Assembly: GCA_015056655.1 (NCBI GenBank)
Contig: SVFV01000001.1
Coordinates: 1-64,000, forward strand
From: Butyrivibrio sp.
Lineage (GTDB): Bacteria; Bacillota; Clostridia; Lachnospirales; Lachnospiraceae
Length of the DNA stretch: 64,000 bases
Direction: 5' to 3'
Shown: in pieces, positions 8,640 through 17,650 of the stretch
Layout of the letters: every line of letters begins with the position of its first letter
Numbering within the stretch: position 1 is the first letter of the stretch
Program-made: the position numbers and the translations under genes
Notes under the pieces: model-generated
Seen by the model: only the letters and a program-made list of their open reading frames with translations
What the model was told of the DNA's origin: nothing
The model's database searches: none

Positions 8640-9727
8640 TGAACGAACAGTTATTTACTGAAATGATCAAGGTCGCAAGAAGCGATTTAAAAAACATCAA
8701 TAATTATGATGCAAAAGCATTTCTTAAAGATACTGCAAAGCGCATGCTTGGACGAGGCACGACCAACAGAGATATGCTCTTTTGGCCTGCTGGAATGCTC
8801 CTTCTTGGACTGTCTGAAGCTTATAGGGCACTCCCCTCAGGCTCCGCTCAAAAGGATGAAATTTTAGCAGATATCAAAAGCTACGTCGACAACTGGTCCG
8901 AGACAACAGGCTCAAAGGTCAGTTACATAGATGACGCTCTGGCAGGTCTTACAATCCTTGATCTTTACACTCAGGCTGGTGATAGCAAATATCTTCAACT
9001 TGCGGACAAGATATATGAATTTTTGAAAGACTATCCTAAAAACTCAAACGGAAACATTATCTACAACAAGGCTGCTGCAAATGACTTCTGCTTTGCAGAT
9101 GGCGTTGGCGAAGCTGCCATGTTTCTTTCAAGATATTCCGCAGTAAAAAAGGACGCTGCTGCTCATAAATTGGCTGGATGCATCCTCTCGGATCTCTATG
9201 AGAATTCATTGGATAAAAGATCAGGCCTTATCTACCATGCTTATTCATCCTCAAAGGATAAAAAGCTGGGACTCCTTGGCTGGGGTAGAGCTTGCGGCTG
9301 GCTTATTATGGGCTATGCAGAATATCTTGCATGTTCTATGGCATCTAATGACGAGGAAACCTCCAAAATTAAAGAGCAGTTTATTAGCTTCTCAGAGGCT
9401 ATTCTTTCTTACCAGCGCTCAGATAAAGGCTTTTCCTGGCACCTCCCTGCTATAGAGGCAGAGCCAGACACATCCGCTACGGCCATGATCGCATATAGCT
9501 TCGCATCAGCTTTATCCTCAGGTGTGTATGCCGAGGATTCCGCAAAATATAACAAAGCCGTTCTTGGCGCAGTGGATTTTATCCAAAAGCACACAAAAAA
9601 CGGCTCTGTTGAAGGTTCATTATCCGGTTGTGAAGACCTCTGTGTTCATCGTCAGATCTATGGTCACTTCCCATGGGGACAGGGTTCTGCCCTTGCACTA
9701 CTTGCTACATCCCCACAGATGGTGTAA
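8639..9727 (+). CDS. GH105/GH88-like unsaturated glycuronyl hydrolase
   Basis: 362 residues with the (alpha/alpha)6-barrel pattern of YteR-type hydrolases. Landmarks in order are the ANDFCFADGVGEAAMF acidic segment, SGLIYHAY, LGWGRACGWLIMGYAEYL, DTSATAMIAYSFA and HFPWGQGSALALL. The family removes a terminal 4,5-unsaturated uronic acid from oligosaccharides released by lyases. There is no signal peptide, so it should act in the cytoplasm. Its start codon overlaps the flippase stop, which is an unusual partner for a degradative enzyme. It may trim a uronate-containing surface glycan, or a salvaged oligosaccharide. Uronate is consistent with the epimerase across the divergent promoter, but this link is inference. 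Confidence 0.75.
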   Translation: MNEQLFTEMIKVARSDLKNINNYDAKAFLKDTAKRMLGRGTTNRDMLFWPAGMLLLGLSEAYRALPSGSAQKDEILADIKSYVDNWSETTGSKVSYIDDALAGLTILDLYTQAGDSKYLQLADKIYEFLKDYPKNSNGNIIYNKAAANDFCFADGVGEAAMFLSRYSAVKKDAAAHKLAGCILSDLYENSLDKRSGLIYHAYSSSKDKKLGLLGWGRACGWLIMGYAEYLACSMASNDEETSKIKEQFISFSEAILSYQRSDKGFSWHLPAIEAEPDTSATAMIAYSFASALSSGVYAEDSAKYNKAVLGAVDFIQKHTKNGSVEGSLSGCEDLCVHRQIYGHFPWGQGSALALLATSPQMV

Positions 9728-9760
9728 CCAGCCTTTGAAGCTTATCAAATGATCAGTTTC

Positions 9761-10963
9761 TCAGCGGTCACGAATTTCCAAAATCTTATCTAGTAATTTA
9801 TCTGCAGCTTCCGCTTTTGACATAAGTGGAAGCTGTATTTCATCTTCCCTTGTAATAAAGGTAAGGACATTTGTTGATGTTCCAAAGCCTGCCCCTTCCG
9901 TTGTTAAGGAATTAGCCGCAATGATATCCAGATTTTTCCTTGAGAGCTTCTTTCTGGAATTTTCAAGTAAGTCCTTTGTTTCCATTGAAAATCCGCAAAG
10001 TATCTGTCCATCCTTCTTATGATTTCCAAGGAAAGCAAGAATATCATCAGTACGCTCCAACTGAAGACTTAAATCCTCATCTCGAGCCCCCTTTTTAATC
10101 TTGTCAGATGCCACATTTGCAGGACGATAATCAGCAACAGCAGCAGACTTTATAATGACATCCTTAGCATCACTCCTTGATGTTACTTCGTCGAACATCT
10201 CCTTTGCTGATGTTATATTCACAAGATTCACACCCACTGGAGCAGGAAGATTAACAGGCCCGGAAACCAGAGTTACCTCCGCTCCCCTTGCTGCAGCTGC
10301 CTTTGCAACCTCATATCCCATTTTTCCTGTGGAATGATTCGTGATAAAACGAACAGGATCAATGGCCTCACGAGTAGGTCCAGCTGTCACAAGTACCTTA
10401 ACACCCTCCATATCCTTCTCATGACGAATCGCGTGAAGGCACACCTCCAAAAGCTCTTCCGGCTCAGGCATTCTACCCTTTCCACTTGTTCCGCAGGCAA
10501 GATATCCACTGCCCGGCTCAACAACATCCCATCCGTAATGCTTTAGCTTTTCAATATTATCCTGAGTCACAGGGTTCTCATACATTCCTGTGTTCATGGC
10601 AGGAACGCAGATCTTTTTACAGTTACATGCAAGCACAGTTGTTGAAAGCATATCATCTGCAAGACCATGCGCAAACTTAGCAATAACATTAGCAGTAGCA
10701 GGAGCAACTATCACAAGATCAGCAAGTGTAGCAAGAGCAATATGCTCCACATTGTGCTGATAATTCCTGTCAAAAGTATCAACAGAAGTCCTGTTACCAG
10801 TAAGTGAATCAAAAACTACTGGAGAAATAATCTTTGTAGCATTCTCCGTCATAACAACATGCACGTCAGCGTGCTGCTTAACCAGCGCTGAAGCCAGTGA
10901 AGCTGTTTTATATGCAGCAATCCCCCCGGAGACTCCAAGGAGAATATGTTTACCTTTTAACAC
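9761..10963 (-). CDS. coaBC: Phosphopantothenoylcysteine decarboxylase / phosphopantothenate-cysteine ligase
   Basis: Bifunctional coenzyme A enzyme of 400 residues (family norm about 400). The CoaC half begins with [12 protein letters not shown], has NVEHIALA with the catalytic His, and [11 protein letters not shown], the substrate/FMN site; [13 protein letters not shown] closes the decarboxylase. The CoaB half starts near residue 190 with [18 protein letters not shown] and HSTGKMG, and ends with AANSL. It converts 4'-phosphopantothenate and cysteine to 4'-phosphopantetheine in the cytoplasm. The start codon is GTG, preceded by GAGGTG. It lies 47 nt downstream of coaX, so the pair covers pantothenate phosphorylation through decarboxylation as one unit. 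Confidence 0.95.
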   Translation of the reverse strand: MLKGKHILLGVSGGIAAYKTASLASALVKQHADVHVVMTENATKIISPVVFDSLTGNRTSVDTFDRNYQHNVEHIALATLADLVIVAPATANVIAKFAHGLADDMLSTTVLACNCKKICVPAMNTGMYENPVTQDNIEKLKHYGWDVVEPGSGYLACGTSGKGRMPEPEELLEVCLHAIRHEKDMEGVKVLVTAGPTREAIDPVRFITNHSTGKMGYEVAKAAAARGAEVTLVSGPVNLPAPVGVNLVNITSAKEMFDEVTSRSDAKDVIIKSAAVADYRPANVASDKIKKGARDEDLSLQLERTDDILAFLGNHKKDGQILCGFSMETKDLLENSRKKLSRKNLDIIAANSLTTEGAGFGTSTNVLTFITREDEIQLPLMSKAEAADKLLDKILEIRDR

Positions 10964-11010
10964 TTTTTATCACCTCATACTTACAAAATAGTTCTGTACA
11001 TACAGACAAC

Positions 11011-11835
11011 TCATGACCCCATCTGGTATAAATAGCCGTCACTATCTGTATGATTAAGCTCAAAAATATATGCCAGTCCCTTGTGGATAAGATACGGATC
11101 CCAAACAGCCCTGTCATCCATAAGATGCGGGAAAACGAAAGGAGCATTTCCACCCGTGATAACAACCTTTAGATCATCATCTTCGCATCCAAGACTTTTC
11201 CTGACTCTCATCATCATGCCATCTATCATAGAGGCTGTACCTATCATGGCGCCTATTTCCATACATTCCTTAGCATCACTTCCTATGGCACTTCCAAGTG
11301 GCATATCACACGCCTTGTAGTTAGGAAGTTTTGCGCACCTGTCACCAAGTGCATCCAAAGAAAGCTGTACACCTGGAGAAATGGATCCGCCAACAAAATA
11401 ACTGTCCTTATCAACTACTGATAAAGTGGAAGCTGTACCAAGATCATAGATCATCACTGGTGTTCCATAGTGCCTCATCGCCGCAGCAGCACAGACAAGC
11501 CTGTCTATACCAAGGCAGTTTTTGTCATATTTTTCAAGTTTAAGCCCAGTCTCATCATCAATGCTGACTGTATGAGCCTTAGTTCCGGTAGTACTGTAAA
11601 TCGCATCCAAAAGAGGCCTGTTAGCACCAGGTACAACCGACGAAATAATCGTGCCTGTGATGTCCTTGTTATAAAGTTTCCTCTTTGAAAGTACATTTCT
11701 AAGCGCCAGAAGATAACCGTCCTTTTTCTCATATAAAGCTGTCGCAATATGCTCAAGGAAATGGACCTTTTGTCCCTCGCTAGAAATTCCGCAGATAGCG
11801 ATAGAAGTATTACCCACATCAAATGTAAGTATCAT
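11011..11835 (-). CDS. coaX: Type III pantothenate kinase
   Basis: 274 residues with ASKHA-fold signatures DVGNTSIA near the N-terminus, LGIDRL, YDLGTASTLSVV and VITGGNA. This kinase phosphorylates pantothenate, is not inhibited by CoA in characterised members, and needs a monovalent cation. The ATG at 11835 is chosen over an in-frame TTG six bases upstream because AAGAGG lies 8 nt before the ATG. It is followed by coaBC. A small perfect hairpin (TCTGGG at 11863-11868, CCCAGA at 11872-11877) lies in the leader; no function can be assigned to it. Confidence 0.93.
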   Translation of the reverse strand: MILTFDVGNTSIAICGISSEGQKVHFLEHIATALYEKKDGYLLALRNVLSKRKLYNKDITGTIISSVVPGANRPLLDAIYSTTGTKAHTVSIDDETGLKLEKYDKNCLGIDRLVCAAAAMRHYGTPVMIYDLGTASTLSVVDKDSYFVGGSISPGVQLSLDALGDRCAKLPNYKACDMPLGSAIGSDAKECMEIGAMIGTASMIDGMMMRVRKSLGCEDDDLKVVITGGNAPFVFPHLMDDRAVWDPYLIHKGLAYIFELNHTDSDGYLYQMGS

Positions 11836-11927
11836 ATTCAAAACCTCTTATTTTGCTATCATTCTGGGTGTCCCAGATACAACGCATGGTTATTGTTGCA
11901 TGTATAAGAGGAAATTGCAATAGTTAC

Positions 11928-11967
11928 ACACAAAAATACCCTTCCTCCATTTCTGAAGAAAGGGTAT
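11928..11967 (-). terminator. Terminator of the sugar ABC transporter operon
   Basis: The arms 11936-11948 and 11955-11967 pair with two mismatches, and on the minus strand a TTTTTGTG tail follows. It lies 8 bp after the stop of the last permease gene. Confidence 0.7.
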
Positions 11968-11975
11968 CCCCCAAA

Positions 11976-12857
11976 TCATCCCTTTACAGCTCCGCCAATA
12001 GTCATGGCGTTCTCTACCTGTTCAGAGAAAAGCGTATAAACAATTATTGCAGGGAAGCTGGCGATTACCATAGTAGCACCCATTCCACCCCAATCGGTTG
12101 TAAACTCGCCCTGGAAAAAGAGTACTCCAAGAGGCAATGTCTTTAACTCTGCTATACTTCCTACAACCACGTTAGCCAGAATGAATTCATTCCAAGCATT
12201 AAGGAAGATGTAAATAACAAGGGTAACCGTAGCCGGTCTAACAAGTGGTTCTATTATCAGGAAGAATGTCTGGAAGATGTTTGCACCATCCATGCATGCT
12301 GCCTCTTCGAGCTCCATAGGGATTCCCTTGAAAAATCCGTAATATACCATACATGCAAAAGCAAGGTTTATTGCCACATAAGGGAAAATCAATGACCATC
12401 TGGTTCCCATCATGTTGAAGTTCTGAACAACCTTAACAACAGGGATCATAATAGCCTGTACTGGGATGAACATTCCAAGACCAACGAATAATCTTGTAAA
12501 AGTCTTTCCCTTCCAAATCATTCTGCTTGTTGCATAGGAGAAAAGAAGTGCTGAGGCAATAGTAATTGTCACAGTTCCTATGGAAACAATCAGTGAGTTC
12601 ATAAAGTAAAGCGGAACATCGTACTTGGTCCAGGCTGTCACATAGTTTTCAAAGTGAAGCGGCCAGGGAAATCCAAAAGGATTCGTGACGAAGATTTCCT
12701 GATTGTTTTTAAATGAGTAAAAAAGCATCCAGATCAGCGGATAGAGAGAAAAAGCCGCATAAATCCAACAAAATGCTATAAATACATAATGAAGTGCGCC
12801 GTTTTTTCCGCCCTCGACGGACTTAACCTTTGCACTCTTAACAGCTGCATTAGCCAT
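11976..12857 (-). CDS. Carbohydrate ABC transporter permease, MalG/UgpE type
   Basis: 293 residues with six hydrophobic segments. The cytoplasmic loop ELEEAACMDGANIFQTFF is the EAA motif that docks the ATPase. Lengths and the SFKNNQEIFVTNPFGFPWP segment are typical of CUT1-family inner permeases for oligosaccharides or glycerol-phosphate-like sugars. The start at 12857 is preferred to an upstream ATG at 12896 because AAGGAGG lies 7 nt before it. This leaves an 8-bp overlap with the upstream permease gene. It is the last gene of the operon. No ATPase gene is present in the operon, so it probably uses a shared MsmK-type ATPase encoded elsewhere. Confidence 0.9.
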   Translation of the reverse strand: MANAAVKSAKVKSVEGGKNGALHYVFIAFCWIYAAFSLYPLIWMLFYSFKNNQEIFVTNPFGFPWPLHFENYVTAWTKYDVPLYFMNSLIVSIGTVTITIASALLFSYATSRMIWKGKTFTRLFVGLGMFIPVQAIMIPVVKVVQNFNMMGTRWSLIFPYVAINLAFACMVYYGFFKGIPMELEEAACMDGANIFQTFFLIIEPLVRPATVTLVIYIFLNAWNEFILANVVVGSIAELKTLPLGVLFFQGEFTTDWGGMGATMVIASFPAIIVYTLFSEQVENAMTIGGAVKG

Positions 12858-13761
12858 TTCTCTTCCTCCTTGCTTTCTGTTCTTCTTTTCCTTCATTCTT
12901 ATCTCTGAAAATGAAGTTGATAAGAAGCATGATCACCATACACTCAAGAACCATGATGGTTGCTGCAGCAAGACCATAACCGTAGTCTGACTTCTTGAAC
13001 GCTGCATTATACATCATATAGGTAAGTGTATAAGTAGACTTGTTAGGGCCACCGCCTGTCAAAATATTCATCTCAGTGAAGGCTTTGATACCACCAGTGA
13101 GTGAAATGATAAGACAGAACTTATAGGTCTCTGCAAGGAGCGGAATTGTGATCTTCATATGTGCCTTTACGTTTGAGCATCCGTCAATTCTTGCAGCCTC
13201 ATAGTAATCACTGGGAATGGACTTGATTCCGGCTACGATAAGCGCAAACTGATAACCCATCCACTGCCATGCATTTACAAAAGCGATAACGTAGATTGCC
13301 TTGTAGCGGTCTCCAAGCCAGTTCTGCTTGAAATCTGAACCCGATGCCTCAAAAAGCTTGTTAAGAAGTCCGTTTCCATCAAGAATTGAACCCCAAAGCT
13401 GGCACACAACAGTTACTGATAAGATTACAGGAATAAAGTAAGCAACTCTGAGGAACTTTCTTCCCTTCATCTTTTTATCCGAAATGGTGATTGCGAAGAT
13501 TGTCGCAAACAACATCTGATAGACGGTAATTATGATCGCAAAAATAATCTGGTTGCGATTGGATGTGACAAATACCTTGTCGCCGAATAGTTTGATATAG
13601 TTTTTAAGTCCGGTAAAATCCGGAGTTGTCAGGCCATTCCAGTCAGTGAAGCTGTAACCGAATACCTGAATGATCGGAATAAAGTCGAATAAAATGAATA
13701 TAGCTAGCGCCGGAGCGATAAATAAAAGAATGGCAAGCTTGTTGCCCATGTATTTTTTCAT
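12850..13761 (-). CDS. Carbohydrate ABC transporter permease, MalF/UgpA type
   Basis: 303 residues with six membrane segments. The EAA loop reads YYEAARIDGCSNVKAHMKI, and the conserved GGGPNKSTYTLTYMMY segment is typical of CUT1 partner permeases. GAGGAAG precedes the ATG. It follows the binding protein gene after a 210-bp structured gap and overlaps the next permease gene by 8 bp, so the two permeases should be made in equal amounts. The C-terminal tail is basic (KARRKRNG). Confidence 0.9.
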   Translation of the reverse strand: MKKYMGNKLAILLFIAPALAIFILFDFIPIIQVFGYSFTDWNGLTTPDFTGLKNYIKLFGDKVFVTSNRNQIIFAIIITVYQMLFATIFAITISDKKMKGRKFLRVAYFIPVILSVTVVCQLWGSILDGNGLLNKLFEASGSDFKQNWLGDRYKAIYVIAFVNAWQWMGYQFALIVAGIKSIPSDYYEAARIDGCSNVKAHMKITIPLLAETYKFCLIISLTGGIKAFTEMNILTGGGPNKSTYTLTYMMYNAAFKKSDYGYGLAAATIMVLECMVIMLLINFIFRDKNEGKEEQKARRKRNG

Positions 13762-13790
13762 AAATACTTCCTCAAACTGATTTACTTTTA

Positions 13791-13897
13791 ATGAACGACA
13801 CGGAGAATCTGTGAATGGTTCACTTTACATGAACGACACGGATTTCTCCGCTTCGCTCCCGAAATCCTACAAACATTCGGAATCCGCGCTATCGCGC
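13791..13897. repeat. Direct repeats and hairpins in the binding-protein/permease gap
   Basis: ATGAACGACACGGA occurs twice (13791-13804 and 13829-13842), 38 bp apart. After it comes a hairpin with arms GGATTTC (13840-13846) and GAAATCC (13861-13867), whose loop holds GAGCGAAGCG on the minus strand, and then GCGC-TATC-GCGC (13886-13897). None of this is coding on either strand. Confidence 0.6.
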
Positions 13898-13916
13898 TTC
13901 TTCCTCATGTTCGTTT

Positions 13917-13971
13917 AATCAGTAAGGTCACAGGAGAAAACGCAAGCGCCTCTCCTGTGACTTTCCTGATT
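13917..13971 (-). promoter_or_regulatory. Large hairpin directly after the binding-protein stop codon
   Basis: Arms of 20 nt (13917-13936 and 13952-13971) pair with two mismatches and abut the stop codon of the binding-protein gene. On the minus strand the stem is followed by AAACGAAC rather than a T run, so it is more likely an RNA-stabilising or processing structure than a terminator. Such structures are known between malE and malF, where they give more binding protein than permease. Confidence 0.65.
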
Positions 13972-15378
13972 TTAGTCGTTCATGTCTTCCATTATGTCTG
14001 TCATGTCTTCAATGAACTCGTCTGCTGAGAACTGACCAGATACAAGGCCCTGTGTCTCAGACTGGATTCCATCGTTGAATGTTGAGTTTGTAAGTCCCCA
14101 TGTGAACTTAGTTGTTGATGTGATTGAAGGAAGTGTATCAGAAAGCTTCTTCATCATTGCAGGATACTCTGAATCAGGCTCTTTACCTGTATCGATTGCA
14201 ACGAGAGGATTGTGGCGATACATAACCTTAGCTTCGCAATACTTCTCTGTGATGAACTCAGCAACCTCAGCTGCAAGCTCTGCGTTTTCAGAATCAGGAT
14301 TTACAGCGAAACCTGAAGCACTGCCGCCGCCTGAGAATGCGCTCTTGCCTGCTTCGTATGAAGCTGCATCAGCTGCAGGATAGAACATCCAGTCAACATC
14401 ATCGCCAAGCTTTGCTGTAGCATCTTCGATGTACCACTGACCGTTGATAAACATTGCTGCCTGACCTGAAAGGAACATTTCTGAAGCCTGGTCATAGTTT
14501 GTTGTTGTAGCATCTGACTGATAGAGACCTGCTGCAACGAGCTCTTCCATCATCTTAGCTGCGTCTACATAACCCTGATCTGTGATGTTTGCGCTCTGCT
14601 CATCAAGAGCCTTGATTCCGCCCTCAGCGTAACGAGTAGCGATTACGTCATAAGCAGCTGCTGTGTTCCAGCCTTCCTGTCCGAAAAGAGCAAGAGGTGT
14701 GATGCCCGCTGCTGTAAATGTGTCGATGCAGTTCTTGAGGTCGTCATAAGTCTGAGGAACCTCAAGTCCGTTCTCCTCGAAAAGTGCCTTGTTGTAGTAC
14801 CAAAGTACATACTCCTGACCTGAGAAGGGGAATGCGTAGATGTTGCCATCCTCTGCATAAGCAAGATCCTTGTTTGCATCATAGAGCTTATCAAGGAAGC
14901 CTGTTGACTGTGCAACATCATTGAGAACCATAATCTGGTTACTCTCACGGAATGTGTTAATAAGATCTGTACTAGCCTGGTAGATATCAGGAAGCTGACC
15001 TGTAGCTGCAAGAGTCTTAAGTGTCTGTCCATCATCCTGAGCCTGTACGATAAGGTTGAGCTCTACATTAGGATATGCCTCTGCAAGCTGCTCAACTGCA
15101 TAATCATAAGGAACCTTTGTATCATCATCTGCATACTGTGTGTAGATTGAAAGTGTAACCTTCTCGCCATCAGCTGCTTCAGCCTTCTCCTCTGTAGACT
15201 CTGCTGTCTCAGCCTCAGCTGTCTCTTCAACTGACTCCTCAGCTGTAGCCTCAGATGCCTCCTCAGTAGAAGCTGCTGTGTCATTGCTTGTAGTTGTACT
15301 GCTTGATCCGCCACAACCAGCAAGAAGACCTGCTACCATTGTAAGGCTCATAAGTGTACTAAGCATTTTCTTTTTCAT
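13972..15378 (-). CDS. Sugar ABC transporter substrate-binding lipoprotein
   Basis: 468 residues. The signal peptide ends with the lipobox LLAGC (Cys22 would be lipidated). A linker rich in Ser, Thr, Glu and Ala (about residues 23-70) follows, then a family 1 extracellular solute-binding fold beginning KVTLSIYTQYADDD. Later landmarks are FPFSGQEYVLWYYNKALFEENGL and FLSGQAAMFINGQW, typical of CUT1 sugar binders. It captures a carbohydrate outside the membrane and passes it to the two permeases encoded downstream. GGAAGG lies about 11 nt before the ATG. The ligand cannot be inferred. Expression is probably high relative to the permeases because of the hairpin after the stop codon. Confidence 0.9.
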   Translation of the reverse strand: MKKKMLSTLMSLTMVAGLLAGCGGSSSTTTSNDTAASTEEASEATAEESVEETAEAETAESTEEKAEAADGEKVTLSIYTQYADDDTKVPYDYAVEQLAEAYPNVELNLIVQAQDDGQTLKTLAATGQLPDIYQASTDLINTFRESNQIMVLNDVAQSTGFLDKLYDANKDLAYAEDGNIYAFPFSGQEYVLWYYNKALFEENGLEVPQTYDDLKNCIDTFTAAGITPLALFGQEGWNTAAAYDVIATRYAEGGIKALDEQSANITDQGYVDAAKMMEELVAAGLYQSDATTTNYDQASEMFLSGQAAMFINGQWYIEDATAKLGDDVDWMFYPAADAASYEAGKSAFSGGGSASGFAVNPDSENAELAAEVAEFITEKYCEAKVMYRHNPLVAIDTGKEPDSEYPAMMKKLSDTLPSITSTTKFTWGLTNSTFNDGIQSETQGLVSGQFSADEFIEDMTDIMEDMND

Positions 15379-15405
15379 AGTATTTTTAACCTTCCCTTTC
15401 TTTGC

Positions 15406-15466
15406 CGTTTACCTTTTGTCAGATGCAGTAAACGACTAAACATTGACTTTGTATGTAGGTATTATC
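15406..15466 (-). promoter_or_regulatory. Possible promoter and operator of the sugar transporter operon
   Basis: On the minus strand TGTGATAAT (extended -10 form, GATAAT at 15466-15461) lies about 80 bp before the gene. Downstream is an inverted repeat CGTTTAC (15406-15412) and GTAAACG (15428-15434) with a 15-bp spacer, a shape compatible with a LacI-family repressor site. No good -35 box was found. Confidence 0.35.
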
Positions 15467-15582
15467 ACAAAATTGCCCTGTGAAAAAAATGAGGAATCCG
15501 AAACTCTTTTTGTAAATTTCGGTTTTCTTTTTGAATTTTACAATTTCACAATAGCAAATTAATAACCCCCTGAATTTAAGCA

Positions 15583-15614
15583 TAAAAAACTCCGTCCCGA
15601 CAAACAGGACGGAG
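15583..15614 (-). terminator. Terminator of mgtE
   Basis: CTCCGTCC (15590-15597) pairs with GGACGGAG (15607-15614), and TTTTTTA follows on the minus strand. It lies 14 bp after the mgtE stop. Confidence 0.85.
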
Positions 15615-15627
15615 CTAAACTCTTAAT

Positions 15628-16983
15628 CTATACCGCCAAATGCAAAAGCTGTGTTGCAATTGTAAAGTATGCAAGTAGTGAAATCGCATCGACAATTGTT
15701 GTGATCATAGGTGATGCCATTACAGCCGGGTCAAATCCAAGGCGGTCGGCGCACATAGGAAGAAGACATCCTATGCTCTTCGCAATGATTACAACCAATA
15801 ACAATGTCAGACAGACAACAGCAGCTACAGAAATCTGTAAATGATCTATTATAAGAAGCTTTACAAAATTCGCAGCAGAAAGTGTAAGTCCGCAAAGAAC
15901 AGCAACTCTGACTTCCTTCCACCATACTTTAAATATCTCGGAGAATTCAATCTCTCCAAGAGACAGGCTACGGATAATTGATACGCTGGCCTGAGAACCT
16001 GCGTTACCGCCAGTATCCATCAGCATCGGAATGTATGCAGTAAGAACCACATAAGCTGACAATGCATCGGAGAACTTAGTAATAATGGCTCCTGTGAAGG
16101 TTGCACTTATCATCAAAAACAGCAGCCAGGGCATTCTGTTTTTATATACATCCAAAATACCAATCCTTGAATATGGCTTATCGGAAGGGATAATAGCTGC
16201 CATCTTCTCGATATCCTCGGTAGCCTCTTCTTCGATGATATCTACTACGTCATCGATGGTGATGATACCGATCATACGATTCTCATTGTCCACAACAGGC
16301 ATGGCTGTGAAGTCGTATTTCTGGAACATGTGGGCGGTTTCTTCCTGGTCAGTCATGGTATTGATACTGATGACCTTGGTGTTCATGAAATCGCCAATTT
16401 TCTCATCTGCCTTATGTATAAGGAGATATCTAAGTGCTACTGTACCAACAAGAATGCGCTGATTTGTCAGTACGTAACAGATGTTAACTGTTTCAGTGTC
16501 CAGTCCAATCTTACGAATGCGGTCGATAGCCTCTGCAACAGTCATATCTTCCCTTAGGTCCACATACTCGACGGTCATGATAGAACCGGCGGAGTCCTCC
16601 GGATATCTCAAAAGATGATTGATATCTGCACGGGTATCAGGACTTGCATTAGCAAGTATCTTCTTAACAATATTGGCAGGCATCTCCTCCAAAAGGTCTG
16701 TAGCATCATCGGCCATCAGGTTATCGATGATGTTGCCTGCTTCCTTATCAGATAGTGACTGAATAATGTATTGCTGATCCTCGATCTCAAGGTTAGCAAA
16801 GACGTCCGCAGCTATGTCCTTTGGTAAGATGCGGAACATTTTAAGTGAATCCTCGTTCTCCATGTCATCCATGATGGCAGCGATATCTGCAGTATTCATA
16901 TCCTGAAGCGTCTGACGAAGCTTGGTGTACTGCTTGTTCTCAAGGAGTTCGCGGATTTCATCCATGACTGTGTTCTCTTCCAT
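15628..16983 (-). CDS. mgtE: Magnesium transporter MgtE
   Basis: 451 residues, the family norm. An N-terminal helical superhelix domain (to about residue 125) is followed by two CBS domains (about 130-255; VEYVDLREDMTVAEAI, KVISINTMTDQEE, AMPVVDNENRMIGIITIDDVVD). Five membrane helices follow, with the pore motif MDTGGNAGSQA and FDPAVMASPMITT. It is a Mg2+-gated channel that lets magnesium in when the cytoplasmic level falls. AAGGAG lies 6 nt before the ATG. The start overlaps a possible 36-codon leader ORF (16958-17068). A clear terminator follows. Confidence 0.95.
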   Translation of the reverse strand: MEENTVMDEIRELLENKQYTKLRQTLQDMNTADIAAIMDDMENEDSLKMFRILPKDIAADVFANLEIEDQQYIIQSLSDKEAGNIIDNLMADDATDLLEEMPANIVKKILANASPDTRADINHLLRYPEDSAGSIMTVEYVDLREDMTVAEAIDRIRKIGLDTETVNICYVLTNQRILVGTVALRYLLIHKADEKIGDFMNTKVISINTMTDQEETAHMFQKYDFTAMPVVDNENRMIGIITIDDVVDIIEEEATEDIEKMAAIIPSDKPYSRIGILDVYKNRMPWLLFLMISATFTGAIITKFSDALSAYVVLTAYIPMLMDTGGNAGSQASVSIIRSLSLGEIEFSEIFKVWWKEVRVAVLCGLTLSAANFVKLLIIDHLQISVAAVVCLTLLLVVIIAKSIGCLLPMCADRLGFDPAVMASPMITTIVDAISLLAYFTIATQLLHLAV

Positions 16984-17068
16984 GGTAATCTCCTTTCAAT
17001 GTGGTTTTTGATATCCTGCTACTTCGAGGAACAGGGTTGTCACTAGACATATGTTTATCCTGTTTCAT
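16958..17068 (-). CDS. Possible leader peptide overlapping the mgtE start
   Basis: A 36-codon ORF begins with MKQDKHMSSD and contains RSSRISKTTLKGD. It follows the purine/G-rich site AAAGGTGGTGG and ends with TGA at 16958, 26 bp inside mgtE in another frame. Its last codons read through the mgtE Shine-Dalgarno and start. Ribosomes translating it would therefore control access to the mgtE start, as the MgtL leader of enterobacterial mgtA does by other means. No homology is claimed; it could also be chance. Confidence 0.35.
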   Translation of the reverse strand: MKQDKHMSSDNPVPRSSRISKTTLKGDYHGREHSHG

Positions 17069-17214
17069 AAAACCACCACCTTTCGTAAAGAGATTTTCCG
17101 AGTAAAATGGCTGTAAGCCACGACGGAATGGAAGATCAACAGATTAGAAACTGTTTGATACTGTTACAGTTTAGCACAACTCAAAACAGTTTTGTATGAT
17201 TCTGAAAAAATTTT

Positions 17215-17643
17215 TTAAACTTCATAGAAACGAATGTGAAGCTGGTTCTCAATAACTATTCCTTCTCCAATAAACTGGTTAGTGTGAAGGTAACCAGCAA
17301 GGGCTTCACTATCTGTAAGGAATGTAGGTACAGTGTTGAAAGGCATGTTTACATCGCCATCCTTGAACCATCCGTTGTTTTCTACATATATATGCGCATC
17401 GGCTCCTGTAGAATCCTTACCTGTGAGCATGTATCTGGCTGACATGTGACGTACATTTGCTGCATTAACCACCTGAGTATCAACTCCGCAGGGCTCTACA
17501 ATACCATTAAATATCTCGCCTGTAGCTGACCCCTTAAAAGGAATCATTAAAACCTCGCAGTTTTTACCCTTCATCTGATATGCAGGTCCATCCATATCAA
17601 TCTTTACATCAAGTATAAGCTTCTTATTTTCTAAATTACCCAT
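17215..17643 (-). CDS. DUF3237 family protein
   Basis: 142 residues. The patterns FNGIVEPCGVDTQ, RHMSARYMLTGKDSTGAD and IYVENNG are typical of DUF3237 proteins, small beta-barrel-like cytoplasmic proteins without an assigned reaction. There is no signal peptide or membrane segment. AGAGG lies 8 nt before the ATG. The gene lies alone between mgtE and pflB, behind an unusually A/G-rich leader and structured element A. Nothing in the context reveals its role. Confidence 0.75.
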   Translation of the reverse strand: MGNLENKKLILDVKIDMDGPAYQMKGKNCEVLMIPFKGSATGEIFNGIVEPCGVDTQVVNAANVRHMSARYMLTGKDSTGADAHIYVENNGWFKDGDVNMPFNTVPTFLTDSEALAGYLHTNQFIGEGIVIENQLHIRFYEV

Positions 17644-17650
17644 ATCCTAT

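Noticed and set aside
9728-9760. Terminator between the GH105-like gene and coaBC
   Set aside because: No stem with a T run is present in this 33-bp convergent gap.
16984-17214. M-box magnesium riboswitch upstream of mgtE
   Set aside because: The conserved M-box core was not recognised; only short inverted repeats and the possible leader ORF are present.
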